64,000 bases of DNA from Linnemannia elongata (taxonomy: Eukaryota > Mortierellomycota > Mortierellomycetes > Mortierellales > Mortierellaceae). The notes beneath the pieces are model-generated. The model ran no database searches, was not told the origin of the DNA, and worked only from the letters and a program-made list of their open reading frames with translations. Within the stretch, counting starts at the first letter, position 1, and the number at the start of each line of letters is the position of its first letter. Of the stretch, positions 44,601 through 55,818 are shown piece by piece. Location of the stretch: positions 248,001-312,000 of the forward strand of contig JAXBDG010000024.1 in assembly GCA_036320915.1 (NCBI GenBank), written 5' to 3'. Both the position numbers and the translations under genes were made by a program.

Positions 44601-45440
44601 TGATATTTCGCCATTGACGACATGACAGACAAGTTGGCACATTTGATGCACCATGGCATCAAGGATGCTTCTGCAGTGAAGTTCTTCACAAGGTGTGCCG
44701 ACTTGAGATGACCACAAAGATAAAAGAGGCAATGAAATGATCGAACGTATAATACGCTTAGTACTTACAGACTTTCCGTCTATAGGAAAGAATTGTCGAA
44801 TGCAACGATCCTGGCGCATGGAAGAAGATTATCGAGGATGCAGAGGGCAGGTTGGTACCTTGGGCGTATCTGCACAAAGGCAATTTGTGCTACGAGCCCA
44901 CGACAAACACAGCAATACAAGGATCAGATTGTGGAGTCTATTGATAGCATGCTGGGCCTCCTTATGTAGCAGCATAGCATGTTTGGTAATTACGACCTTG
45001 TCCTCAATGAGGTGGACCCTCAGTTGGTGGAGCATGCGTTTGGTCAGATCAAGATCATCCGTGGCGAACTGTTACAGCGATGGACGAGTCCTTCGATTCC
45101 AAAGTTGTCTACCTCGTGAAGGAAGTGCGGAAACTTATGGTAAATTCGACTCCTATTGAACAGAGATGTGTGTTTGAGCGGTTCATGATGAACGTTTTCA
45201 GTGAGACATTCAACACGGACCTGAATCTGAGTGGTCGCTTTAGCCCCTCATTTCTGATATGTGTCCAGCTCTCGTCGGCAGGAAATTATTGCCTGGGGGG
45301 AACGTGGACTCGATCAAGGCATGACGCACGCGATGATTTCGATGGAGGAGTTCATGGACGCTCATGTCAACCATGGGTCAACCCCACCAACATGCCTGTC
45401 GCACCATTTTGCTTCCTCAAGCTCAAGCCGTCTTAAGTCG
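44601..45440 (+). pseudogene. Degraded gene of unknown family
   Basis: Coherent protein-like stretches occur in changing frames: MTDKLAHLMHHGIKDASAVKFFTR (about 44620-44690), WKKIIEDAEGRLVPWAYLHKGNLCYEPTTN (about 44820-44910), NYDLVLNEVDPQLVEHAFGQIKII (about 44990-45060) and VEQRCVFERFMMNVFSETFNTDL-type sequence (about 45150-45230). Stops such as TAG near 44967 and frameshifts separate them. The order and amino-acid use suggest one long protein-coding gene now inactive. I do not recognise the family with confidence. Confidence 0.4.
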
Positions 45441-46874
45441 AGGGTCAAGACCCAAAAAAAATATCAAAAAACCGAGTTTCTTGGCACACAAATGTTATAA
45501 CAACAGAGAGAAAGAGGGGAGACAAGAGAAAGGGGAGCAGCAACAACAACAACAACAACAACCACAACAGATATATGCCAAGAACCCACTGGATTCGTTG
45601 TTCATGATCAAGAAACACAGCGCAACTGAATGGATGAAGCCGTCATATTCCTAGATTCAAGAGGAAAAGCAAAGTGGTGAACAACGATGGTGACTTCCAG
45701 CAATGAAAAAAAAAGACAAAGTGTAGCTTTTTTGAGATAGACAAACAGCATAAACATAGCTTAGAGAGAATGTGGCAAACACAGGCCTTTTCATGCACAA
45801 AGAGGGATTTGAGACACTTGTTTGTTTTTGGCTTTGGCGCCACTCGACTCAAAATTTCTCCGTTATATCATTCAGAATTACTAGATGGGGTGTGCATATT
45901 TTCGTCCACAAGGGTTGTGGCCATATATAAATCGTGAAAATAGGTCGGGGCTGAAAGAGGGTCGGGGCTGAAAACAGGGACGGGGCTGAAAATAGGGACG
46001 GGGCTGAAAGCAGAGAGGCCGCACTTCAGGGTCTCTTGTGTTCGAGGCTGAGCCTCGTTCAACCTCGTGGAAAGGGTTGTTATTGAAGAGATCTTTTGCG
46101 GAGATCTTCTGATCGGCCTTCGCCAAAAAAAAATTTACCCTGTTATGAAAAATGAAAGGGTTCTTTTCTACGGAACTGTCCCATTTTCCCAGCCGACTGG
46201 CTACCCGCACTTCCGCCAAACTCTATTTTACGCACATTGGCCAATCCTACAAATGTCGTAAACCATTCCGCCCTCTTTGAACGAGGCTCCATTTCTCTAT
46301 GATGTCCTTCCACCCAGGAAGTTATCTAATTGAGCTGTTATTTTGCATGTAAATGCACATTGGTGAAGAAAATAATAAAAAAGCCTGAAATCATTCTACT
46401 GCAGCTTGGGTTAAACAGCCGCTCAAGATGGAAAAAAACGTGTCCCAACATCGGAATCAGGGCTCTCTTTTTTTAAGCCCCCTCTCTTCTCAATCACCAA
46501 CCAATGGCAAAGACCAAACAACGGGTGGAAAAAAAGTACTGTGAGTGGAAGCGAACATCTCGCCTCATCGCACGTACTGTGTTCATCCATCTCTTGGTCG
46601 TTAGGTATAAAAACTAGACGTGAAAATACCATTATTTCTGTTTTTTTTTATTTTTTCCCCTTGCACCTGTCTCGTCCTCGTCCTCTTTTCAATAACAAGA
46701 ATTCCTCACCAACCTCCTTTTCTTCATGTATGTGCAACGTAATCATTTTTGGATTGATGCTGCCGCCCGAACTGTTTTTGAATAACTATCCCTGCCTCGC
46801 GAGATTAACAATACTTTTTATTATTCTTTTTCTCACACTTCACCCATCCCCCTTGGCTTACAATAAAGACAAAA
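45441..46874. other. Intergenic with minisatellite; promoter of cysteine-rich gene
   Basis: Contains CAA repeats (45538-45565), a minisatellite of about four 21-base units built on CGGGGCTGAAA (45943-46012), and a TATA box TATAAAAA at 46606-46613 preceding the secreted peptide gene. No other gene supported. Confidence 0.5.
45943..46012. repeat. 21-bp minisatellite, about four units
   Basis: Units of the type CGGGGCTGAAAAYAGGGA. The reverse-strand open frame across it encodes a repeated Gln-Pro-Arg-Pro motif but shows no other sign of being a gene. Confidence 0.75.
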
Positions 46875-47135
46875 ATGGCACGTACCAACACCGCTTCGTT
46901 CTTGACTCTCTTCTTGGTCCTCCTCGTTGTCATGACCGTCCTTGTCGCTTCCACTGAGGCAGTGACCCTTCCCATCTGGTGCTATTGCGGGTACGCGTCC
47001 AAGACTCAGTGGGCATGTACCGTCTCCACTGGTAACTGGGATGGCGGTAGCTGTGGTTTGAGCACCTGGGCTACTTACAGCAACTTCAAAAACCTGTGCC
47101 TGGCCGATGGTTCGAAACTCAACTGCTGGAACTAA
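46875..47135 (+). CDS. Small secreted six-cysteine peptide (86 aa)
   Basis: A single-exon gene with a strong signal peptide: basic start MARTNTASF, hydrophobic core LTLFLVLLVVMTVLVAS, probable cleavage near residue 29. The mature part of about 57 residues has six Cys (36, 38, 48, 60, 75, 84), several aromatics and Gly, fitting a disulfide-stabilised extracellular peptide. A TATA box lies about 260 bases upstream and AATAAA at 47183 could serve for polyadenylation. I do not recognise a named family. Roles could include effector, antimicrobial or wall-associated peptide; none is shown by the sequence. Confidence 0.7.
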   Translation: MARTNTASFLTLFLVLLVVMTVLVASTEAVTLPIWCYCGYASKTQWACTVSTGNWDGGSCGLSTWATYSNFKNLCLADGSKLNCWN

Positions 47136-47813
47136 ACAAAGCGGCCGTTGACCGCAACATAGTTTGGAAAGCGTTTCCGAGCTTTAATAAAAAAATCCAT
47201 ACATACATTAAAAAAGGATGGGTGAAGGGAAAAAGGGGAATGGAAAGGAAGGAAGAGAAACATAAAGGAAAGAAGCAGAAAGAAAAGACAAAAACAGCAT
47301 GTCTTGGTGTGACAAGATCGTTGACTGCGCTCTCACTGCCCTTTCACGGCTTCCTCACTGTGCCTCCAGCTCCTTGTAAATTAGACACCTAAAGTACCCT
47401 TGTCCCCTGCACAATAAACCTTTTACTTAATTCTTCTTCCACTTGTAGTTCCTCTCCTGTTCCTACTTGCACTTGAGTACCCCTCTGTGGCGTGGCAATC
47501 CTTCGCCGAACTTCCCTTGGGTTGAACGTGGGAATGGATTTTATTTGCTGGACTTTAGTGACTAGATGGAACCTTCTATTTGTATTTTAAATTGAGGTAG
47601 AGGCTCCTACTTTGCCCTACATTTCCCAAGGAGAATAGTTACGAGATAATATGTAGGGATCAAAACAAATAGACCCATCCTCATTTGAGAGTGTACCGCT
47701 TTGAGATGCAAAGAGTTTAATAACAATTACAAATGTTAAATGATTTAAAAGAGCTGTGCCTTGCAATTGCTGCAATTTGATTGTGGAAAAAAGGCAGCGA
47801 ATTTATTGCAGAG
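47136..47813. other. Intergenic, no supported gene
   Basis: 3' region of the cysteine-rich gene, a purine-rich stretch (47215-47300), and AT-rich sequence containing the downstream side of the reverse-strand thioredoxin-like gene. Nothing else seen. Confidence 0.45.
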
Positions 47814-48742
47814 TTACTCCTCAATGGGATACAATTCTTTCAAGACCTCTTCCAAAGGATCCTCGATGCAAATTCTTGCGCGACCAGCGTATCTGACCAC
47901 ATTATCAACTAACAAGGCAGCGCATGGAATTGATTCGTACCCGATTTTCATGAATAGGGCTAGAAAGGTGAAACAAAAAATCTCTGTCAGCCTAACAATT
48001 ATTTTTTTTTAAAAAAAGCAGGAAAAAGTATTATTTGTACTTACAATCTCTGGCGAGGTGATCTTCTGTATCAATATAAGATGAATAGCGGATGCCCTCA
48101 TTTTTTGTTTTGAGGAAGTTCCTGGTTTTCTCGACACTATGTTCTTTTTGTCTATCGAACATATCGTCATTGTTCAATCCAATGACGGCAATACGTCCTG
48201 CGTATTTTTCGAAAATATCTGATAATTCTGGAGCGATCTCCAGGCATGAGTCGCACCTATTTTGGTATTGACATTGGTTCAGATTAATTTTCTTTGTTTT
48301 GGTTTTTTTTTTTTTTTTTTAGAAAAAGAAAAAAAGGGGATCCTTACCATGTGGCCCAAAAATCAACAATGACAATTCGTTCTTTGCCATCGAATTTGGG
48401 GCCAGAAACATGATGCAGACTCTCAACAAGTCCCAAAATATCGACCTTCTCTCCAGTGTACGGACTCTTCCAACCCTTCCTAAAGCATGGCTTGGGTCCA
48501 GCCTTGAGTTTGTCGCGGATAACCTCAAAGCTGGATATTCCGTATTTGGCAATGACTTCGAATGGGTCTTCATATCCAGCCTTCTTGGATTCAGCCTTGA
48601 AAGTCTCGACAGCCTCCCAGTAAGCTTCCTCATCCCAATTGTCGTCGTATTTTTCCTTGAATGGAATGAGGACGGTTGTTAAACACACTTCCCAAAGCTG
48701 ATATCCCTTGTCTTGTACTTCTTCTTCGGCAGGCATGGCCAT
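47814..48742 (-). CDS. Thioredoxin-fold protein with WCDSC site (250 aa)
   Basis: Three exons on the reverse strand: 48742-48348, 48256-48045 and 47959-47814, with introns of 91 and 85 nt (GTAAGG and GTAAGT donors). They join in frame to 250 residues. The N-terminal 110 residues are helical and charged. Then IVIVDFWATW at the end of exon 1 joins CDSCLEIAPEL at the start of exon 2, so the intron splits the Trp codon of the CxxC active site. This is the redoxin/TlpA-like arrangement. GYESIPCAALLVD in exon 3 supplies the cis-Pro motif expected of the fold. No signal peptide, so probably cytosolic or organellar. A TATA box (TATAAAAA, reverse, 48794-48787) lies about 45 bases upstream of the ATG. 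Substrate unknown. Confidence 0.8.
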
Positions 48743-50379
48743 GAAACTGTGGGGGTTTTGTTTGCAAGAAGTTGGGAGTGAAGACGTTTTTATAGTTGCT
48801 TTTTAAGTTGTTTATCTTCTGTTCAAACAAATCACCTTTTAAAAAAATAAACTTGGATTTCTAGCTCCTGTCAATTGTGGACCCGAGTTATCCTTTTGGA
48901 TCGTACAAAAAAAACGTTTGGCCTAATCGGCTTTGCTCCTTACCTTTTCAGACTTTTATGACAGTAGTACATTCACCTCCTCTTTCCTTTCTCCATTTTT
49001 CACATATGACCAGTGATTTCTAATTAATCGCCATACTGCTGCCGTGGGAATGGGTCAGATGTTTATCCATTATACTATTGGTTCTTCTACACGTGGAGCC
49101 TGAAAATGGGAGTGCAAATATCATAGCCTCATGGTAAAGAGGGATGGAAATCAAGATGGAATTTCAAAAAAAAAAGTTTGAGACGCCTTATTCTTCTTCA
49201 TGGACATATGATTTAATGCGTCAACAAGAAGGGGTTCCTCAAGACTATTTCATTGCATGGAGTCATTGCGCCAATGACTCAAAACTAATTATTCCCCTCC
49301 CTTCTAACGTACCCTGCGCTGGTCATGCGTTGGAAACATCCAATCAATTAGATTTCTTTCGGATTCAGAAATATCAAGGTACCTCTCGGAATTGGATGCC
49401 GAAGGACAGAGAACGTTGGGCTGTTGGCCAAACTGAATCGTTGTGCAGCATTGGCATCCACTTATATTTCCCCTCCCTTCTCACGCACCATGCACTGGTC
49501 ATGCGTCGTAAACATCCAATCAATGAGGGATTTCTTTCGTGTTCAGAAATCTCAAAGTACCTCTAGAAATTGGATGTCGAAGGGACACAATAGGTGGACA
49601 GTTGGCCAAACTGAATGCTGTGCGACATTGACATCTCCTACACATTTTTACTTTTTATCCCCCCCCCCTAAAAAAAAGGCTCTGGAACTCCCTGAAGGAC
49701 GAAGTTTTATGTTTTTATTCCTTATATTCATAGTGCCGTTTTCATTTCAATTGCATTAGATCCACCATCCATCCGTCAGGCTTTGAAGGGAAACATGCAC
49801 CACATCCTGTGTGAGAAGATCTACAATTTTCAAAAGAAATCATAAAACAGCTGTACTCGCTACACTCCTCTCCCAAGGACAACGCATGCATGGCACCTAC
49901 AATTTTTGTGTGCCAGTAAAGCAGTCCCAAATGCAGCTCAGGCGATTTTTCCCTTCCTTCCTTTTATGATTTGCGGGAGGGGAGGGGAGCGGAAGGCAGT
50001 GAAAAAAAATGAAAGGCAGCAAAATACAAATGAATACGGCTAAGATTCATGTTGATATACTCCCTTTCTTTCCCGCTCTGTCATGACTACCACTATCCCT
50101 TACTAACGATTAAAGAAGAGAGAACTAAAATTGTGGGAGAGGACATTGGCCCTTCGAAGGACGTTGTTAAACAAAGGCCACAAGACTAGAGGTGCTAAAC
50201 ACTTAAAGCACCCTCAAACAACAAAATTGTTTGGAGCCTATTGTGATGTCACTGGTGAGACTTTCCCTTCAGATGGTTTGGCACGTACAGAGGCCCAACT
50301 TGGTCGCTATCGTGGAGCAACATGAGGGCAAGGAAAACTTTGTAAAGGTAGCTCTTGGGTGCTCTCATAAGTACTTGTC
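48743..50379. other. Intergenic with 178-bp tandem duplication
   Basis: No gene is supported apart from the repeat described separately. A short frame at 50131-50325 has balanced composition but no motif I recognise. Confidence 0.4.
49290..49650. repeat. Two-copy 178-bp tandem repeat
   Basis: The segment with GCTGGTCATGCG, CATCCAATCAAT, TCAGAAATMTCAA and GTTGGCCAAACTGAAT recurs 178 bases later (for example ATTGGATGYCGAAGG at 49391 and 49569). 178 is not a multiple of three, and the open frames across it are probably fortuitous. Confidence 0.75.
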
Positions 50380-51009
50380 TAAGGGATAGTAAAAGCAACA
50401 AAAGCGAAGGCCGCCACTACCATTTCATATACATTAACGTTTTCAGCGGCTCTACGCAGTATGAATTTAACCACCATTTCACCAACCACTCGTCTCCATC
50501 CGTAATGGTCGAATGGTCGCTGCAATCTTTGGACTAAGAGTAATGCCCTAATGTACACTCCTCACAGCAGAACATCAACTCAATATCACCGAGTTTCCCT
50601 AAACCGTCATAGCTGAATACATTCGCCTTACGACCGATGGTTGCTGTACTTCTGGATGGAGCGTGGCGGGATGCATTTACACCACCAAACATAATGTTGA
50701 GTCATACACCATCGGTGGTGCATCCGGTGAGGACCTATACATATTCTCCTTTGCTGTTACTTCAGCCCTTCGACTACCCGAGATATAAATCTTCTACAGC
50801 TCTTCGGATTTGACAAGTCCATGTCCGGCCTATCCTACCAGAGCATCGTGACCTTCTCGAAGTCGGAGTTGTAGGGTAAAGGGCGTACGACTCCTCTTGA
50901 ATATGACTCGCATTTGTATCGGCCCAAGCATCGAGAGGTTTTTACGCCCATGAATGCCTGTAAAAGAGCGATCCTTTGGAAGGAGGTCGCTGCTGCATTT
51001 TGGAAATAA
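50380..51009 (+). pseudogene. S41 peptidase relic, C-terminal part
   Basis: Translated segments match the last third of the tandem S41 genes in order: YINVFSGSTQYEFNHHF (50428), a damaged RNGR...W region (50500-50540), AEYIRLTTDG (50605), KHNVESYTIGGASGEDLYIFSF (50687), GRTTPLEYDSHLYRPKHRE (50880) and ILWKEVAAAFWK followed by a stop at 51007-51009. Frameshifts and stops lie between them, and the active-site CGSAC is lost. It is the oldest unit of the tandem array that continues at 52528. Confidence 0.85.
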
Positions 51010-52527
51010 GTATCCGCGGAAGAAGTAGCCCTATTTTTTATATCCATCTAGACTACATATCTCCTACACGTCATTTGTACAAGCATGTTCTTTTTTCCCA
51101 ATTCGACATATAGGTACCCTCTTTACCACTCGAAAAGGGATAGACAAATAACCAAGCCTGCGCATGCTTAGTTTCAGTAAGAAAGTGAGAAAGAAAGGTA
51201 GAAGAAAGAAAAGACTAAAATATATCACTAAGCCTGACTCGCGTTGAGGCATTTTAAAATATGCATGTATATGATGATTGTAACTGGTTCTTTGGACCAC
51301 AATGGTAGACTGATCGTTGACGCGATATAAAAAGAAGCATTTAGGAACAGGTGTTGTTCTTTCACGGCTAATTAGCTGTTAATGGACGCGAAAAAAAACC
51401 CCCCCTGTTCAAAGCAAAATTTATACCGATTTCTCCAGTCCCCTAATCCGGCGTTTCTGTTCTTGACCTTTTCTGCTTCTCTTTCTGCTTCTCTTTCTGC
51501 TTCTTCCGGCTTCCTCGGACATACAAGCGATGGTGTCTAGAAAGACCTCGGCAGCATTCCGTTGGAGGCTTAAAAAAATGTTGTTGCCTGCACCACAAAG
51601 AAATTAAAAAAAGCAGTCTCACCCCTGCAGAAAAGGGTGCAATGAACATGAACACAAGAAAAAGGGAACAGAGTAAAAATAGAATATGGTCCATCGTCTC
51701 ACCCAAGCCCGGTCTATCTGTTGTATCCTATTCTTTCCCCTCTCTCCCTCTTTCTTGCCTTTTACGCGGAATCATTGCCCTTCTATCCCTACTGTCGTCA
51801 TTAACTCTACCACCAATTGGGGGTCAAGAAAATTGAAACGGCATAGAAAGAACAGAACAGTGGATAGAGGGATCTTTGTAGCAGTTTGAAGGGCTGAGGG
51901 AAAAAAAATAATTCTATGCCTTGCATATTAAGATATAATAAGCACCTGGTGGCAACTGCGATATTCCCTTTGTTTCCTCCTTTTTCCTACCAAGCCCCTT
52001 ATGTGTCCCTGGGCTTAAAAGGAAGTGCGCTCCAAACACCCAGAATTCCATTATTTTTGCACTGCCACCAGCAGCGGAGATGAAAGACATGTCCTCTTCG
52101 TTTCTTCTTTTCCCTTTCCCATGGTGGACATGTCCACATGTACGACCTCTGATGTCGTGTCAATCAAATTTTATACTTTGACCCTTTTTTTGGGCTATGA
52201 AGAAACCTCTTCCGCGGTGCTGGTTATGTCACATTGAGTTTTTGTGAGAGCTCAGAAAGCCTGGTCATAAGGTGGGGTAGACCCTGGACAAGTAAAAAGG
52301 TGATCGCTGTTTTGGGTTTATCAGAAGTGACCTAGCCCTCAGGTACTAGTATATATACTCGACCGTTGACCCCTCAAAAGAGTTCATCATTCCCAACAAC
52401 ACAACAAACAAACAAGCAGAGCAACAAAGCAACTAAGCAAAACATTACCCTTCACTTCGATATACTCCTACAGCTCACCAATAACTAAAAAAGAACACAG
52501 TCAAACAGTTACACGCACAAAGTCACA
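51010..52527 (+). promoter_or_regulatory. Region between S41 relic and S41 gene 2
   Basis: No gene supported. A TATA box (TATATATA, 52350-52357) and an ACAAACAAACAAGCA-type leader precede the ATG at 52528. Confidence 0.5.
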
Positions 52528-54758
52528 ATGGTCCTCATTCGCAGTCTGATTTTGTCTGCTTCTGTCGCTGCTCTTGCAGTTCTCGGCAATGCAGCCCCTA
52601 CCCCTTCCGACTCTATGAGCATCGAACCCACCCCCACCGCCCACCATGAGCCTACCCCTACGGCAACCACCGAGCCCAACCCTGGTCAACCTGATACCCA
52701 CACCGACGCATGCGGCGTCCTCGCAAGCACAAACTCCACAGAGTTGAAGTACAAGCACGTCGTCGACTGTTACAACGCCATCCCCTTCGACAGCGCTCAG
52801 GCTGCTACCACCCTGTCTACCGTGCTGACCCTCTTTAAAGATTACTATGTCTTTACCGACTCCGCTCTCGCTCGCACTGCACCCGAGCCCTTTGCCAATG
52901 CCCCGCATGACATTGTTGGAGAACTCGAGAAGATTGGTCGCAGCAAGTATACCAGTGATTACAAGTTCCATAACGATATCCTTACCGCCGTCACTAGGCT
53001 TGGTGATGGTCATGCAGCCTACCAAAGTAAGTGCTTAATGACGCACGAATGCCTTATCTGCGACTATTCTGTGCGAAATATTGTTGGAGTGAACAATTAA
53101 CATTTTTTTTCTCCTATGTTTCCTTTGTGACTTCTAGTCAACTGCTACCAATCCTTCGTTTTTGTTCAGAACCTTTCCCTCTACGCCCCTGTTGTCGACG
53201 GTGAACAGGCAAGTGCTGTTCTACTATGAGTTTTCTCCTTATGTCATCAAATTTCTGTCAATATTTTCACAAGCATACAGAAAGGACTAATACAATTTCG
53301 TTATCTCCTTTCTTTTTACAGTCTGTTCGGGTTTACCTCGACGCGGCCAAGCGCGGATACGACGATTGCATCGTTGAGACCATCGATGGCGAAAACGCAC
53401 TCTCTTACCTTCGCAACTACGCCAGAGATATTCACGGTGTCTCCCACGACCCCAACGCCCGCCTCAATTTTATGCTGGCCTCGCAGGCCTACGACACTGC
53501 CAGCGGCATCTTCATTGACTCCCCTGGCGACTTTTCTCAGCGTAGCACTGTTCCTGAGGGTCCTTACCTTGACTACCAACTCAAGTGCCCCAACAAGGCT
53601 GACACTGTCGAGCTTCGTGAGGAGTGGCGTGTCCTCCCTCAAATCGAAACTTCCTACACCGATGCTGCCTCTTATGTTGCGAACGTCTGTGTTGGACCCC
53701 CTGAGACGGCTGCACCTCCAGCTGAAGGTGGTGTTCTCCGTCGCAGAGATGAGCCCGTCCACCGCATCACCAAGCGTGCTGAGTCCGAGCCCACCCCTCC
53801 TCCTACCGGTCCCCAGTTCCCTAGTGCTGATGTTCTCGTCACCGGCAATGCCACTGTTTTCTACCATCTCAAGGATCAGCCCAACACTGGAGTTTTGGTC
53901 TGCCACACCTTCTTGCCCAGCGATGTGGAAGCAGAGAAGGATGTTATCCTTGCGGGATTGACAGCCTTCCATGACCACAACGTGACCAATATCCTTATTG
54001 ACTTCCAGGGTAACACCGGTGGATCGATTGACCTCTCTGCTTTCCTGGTTCAGATGCTGTTCCCCAACAAGAAACCTCTCGACGCTGCCTTCCCCTCAGA
54101 CATGCGTGTTTCCAAGTCTCTCCAGGACCTTGCCAAGTTGAGCTACAACACTTCTGACTATGGATACTTCAACGCCCACGATTTCATCAACCTCTCCAAT
54201 GGAACTACAGTCTACGAGAACAACGACCTCTTCGACAAGCCTATCACCCAGAACCGTAACGGTCGCAGCAGTCTCTGGACCGAAAAAACTACCCTCAACT
54301 TCCCACCCATCGACACCAAGTACATTACCCCTGCCGCCTCCTTCCCCTGGACCGCTAAGCCCGAAAACATCCGCATCCTCACCGACGGACGCTGTGGATC
54401 CGCTTGTGGTATGGCCTCTTACTTTTGGACTGCCCTCCACAACGTTGCCGCCTACGCCATTGGTGGTACTCACGGCGAAGACCTGTCGATGTTCTCCTTT
54501 GCCGGAGCTTCCGTTCTCAAGCTCTCAGAACTCCAGGGATTCTTCAAGGCCGCCAACTTGACCAGCCCCATGACCGACTTGCCCTACAAGAACACAATTA
54601 CCTTCTCGTGGTTGGAGATGTATGGCCATGGACGTGAGACTCCTTTGGAGTACGATGCAGAGTTGTACCGCCCCAAACATCGGTTGGGATTCACACCCGA
54701 GAATGCGCGTAGTCGGGAGGTGTTGTGGAAGGAGGTTGTTGCTGCTGCTTGGAAGTAA
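52528..54758 (+). CDS. Secreted S41-family peptidase, gene 2 (668 aa)
   Basis: Exons 52528-53026, 53138-53208 and 53322-54758 give 668 residues. The signal peptide (SLILSASVAALAVLGNA) is followed by a Pro/Thr-rich segment absent from the other copies. Candidate catalytic residues are His162 in GDGHAAY and Ser550 in DGRCGSACGM; the S41 strand ILIDFQGNTGGS precedes them in the C-terminal half. A linker contains RRRDEP and ITKRAES, possible dibasic processing sites. Intron 2 starts with GC (CAG|GCAAGT); only that site keeps the phase for exon 3. It is the first intact unit of the tandem array and is more diverged from genes 3 and 4 than they are from each other. Confidence 0.88.
53209..53321 (+). 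other. GC-AG intron
   Basis: Begins GCAAGT after CAG and ends TTTTTACAG. The nearest GT two codon positions later would shift the reading phase and destroy the downstream S41 frame, so GC is the working donor. Confidence 0.75.
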
Positions 54759-55818
54759 GATTGATACCCTGTGGAGTTAGGGTGAAGTCCTTTGGTTATT
54801 TAAATAGACCAGACGTCTGTTGTATATATACATTTTATTTATCCTCAGTGAATAAATACACGGAGCAAAGCTCTGCGCCATCAAAAATAAAAATATAGAA
54901 GATTTGTATGAGGAATAGAGACAGAAAAAGAATCGGATGAAAACTAGGGCTGGTTATTGTAGAAGTATTGAGCGTGGTACTAAGACAGAGACGCCTTCAA
55001 GGTACGTGTCAAGTCTCCCCCAAACGAAAGAAAAAAAAATGAGAAAATTAGCAAAGGCTGGGGGCACGGCGAGGTTCATTCATGTACTCGCGAGCATACA
55101 AAAAGCCTGAAGGGTAAAGACCTCGACGCCCTATGTTGGCATCTAAAATCACTGTAGTTGTTCGACCTTGCATTATCCCCCTCTAATCAAAAAAAGGAAA
55201 GAAGGTGCATGTGAAGCAAGGCACTGAAGGAACGGCGGTCAACCCAATTGCTTATTTCTAGCTACCTGTTCCTGATTGCTTTGGATGGACAAATTAGATG
55301 TGAGTACACCTGGTACGAGGATGCTGTACCAAGGATTGAAGAAAATAGAAATACTACGACACCGCCTCGCGCCACGCCTGTCTGGTGGCGGGGCGGTCCA
55401 TTAATACCAACCAGCCAGGATAGTCAAACCAAACCGACATTTTTCGCGACGAGCGGGCTGTGCAACGACGCCACGCCTAATTTCCCAAAAATATCCCTTT
55501 TCTAAGCCGCGAATCAACTGCTTCAAGAATTTGGAAAGAAGGCTAGGTTGAGAATTACAACCTCTCTAGCTTGGCTAAAGTAGATGATAGCCCCTTTCGT
55601 GTTGTCCATGCTAGTACCTCATGGGGGTACAAAAACTTTGATAAATAGTGAACCCTGGCTCCCACAAACATTCCTCATCATCACCAGCAACACAAACAAA
55701 CAAAAGCAATAGCAACACAAGCGCGACTTTTCCCTTCTATCCTACTCCTCCCTCCTCACTTCACAACAAAAAAAAATAACAGTCACATTCCATAGCGCAG
55801 ATCATCTTTCCTTCAATC
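54759..55818 (+). promoter_or_regulatory. Spacer between S41 genes 2 and 3
   Basis: The first part (TTGATACCCTGTGG...) recurs after gene 3 at 57972. The region before gene 3 (GATAAATAG at 55640-55648, then an ACAAACAAACAAAAGC leader) recurs before gene 4. The repeating unit of the array therefore includes the promoter and 3' region, about 3.2 kb. No other gene. Confidence 0.6.

Noticed and set aside
49144..49759. 140- and 111-aa frames at the 178-bp repeat
   Set aside because: They span a tandem duplication whose period is not a multiple of three, and the two copies are read in different frames.
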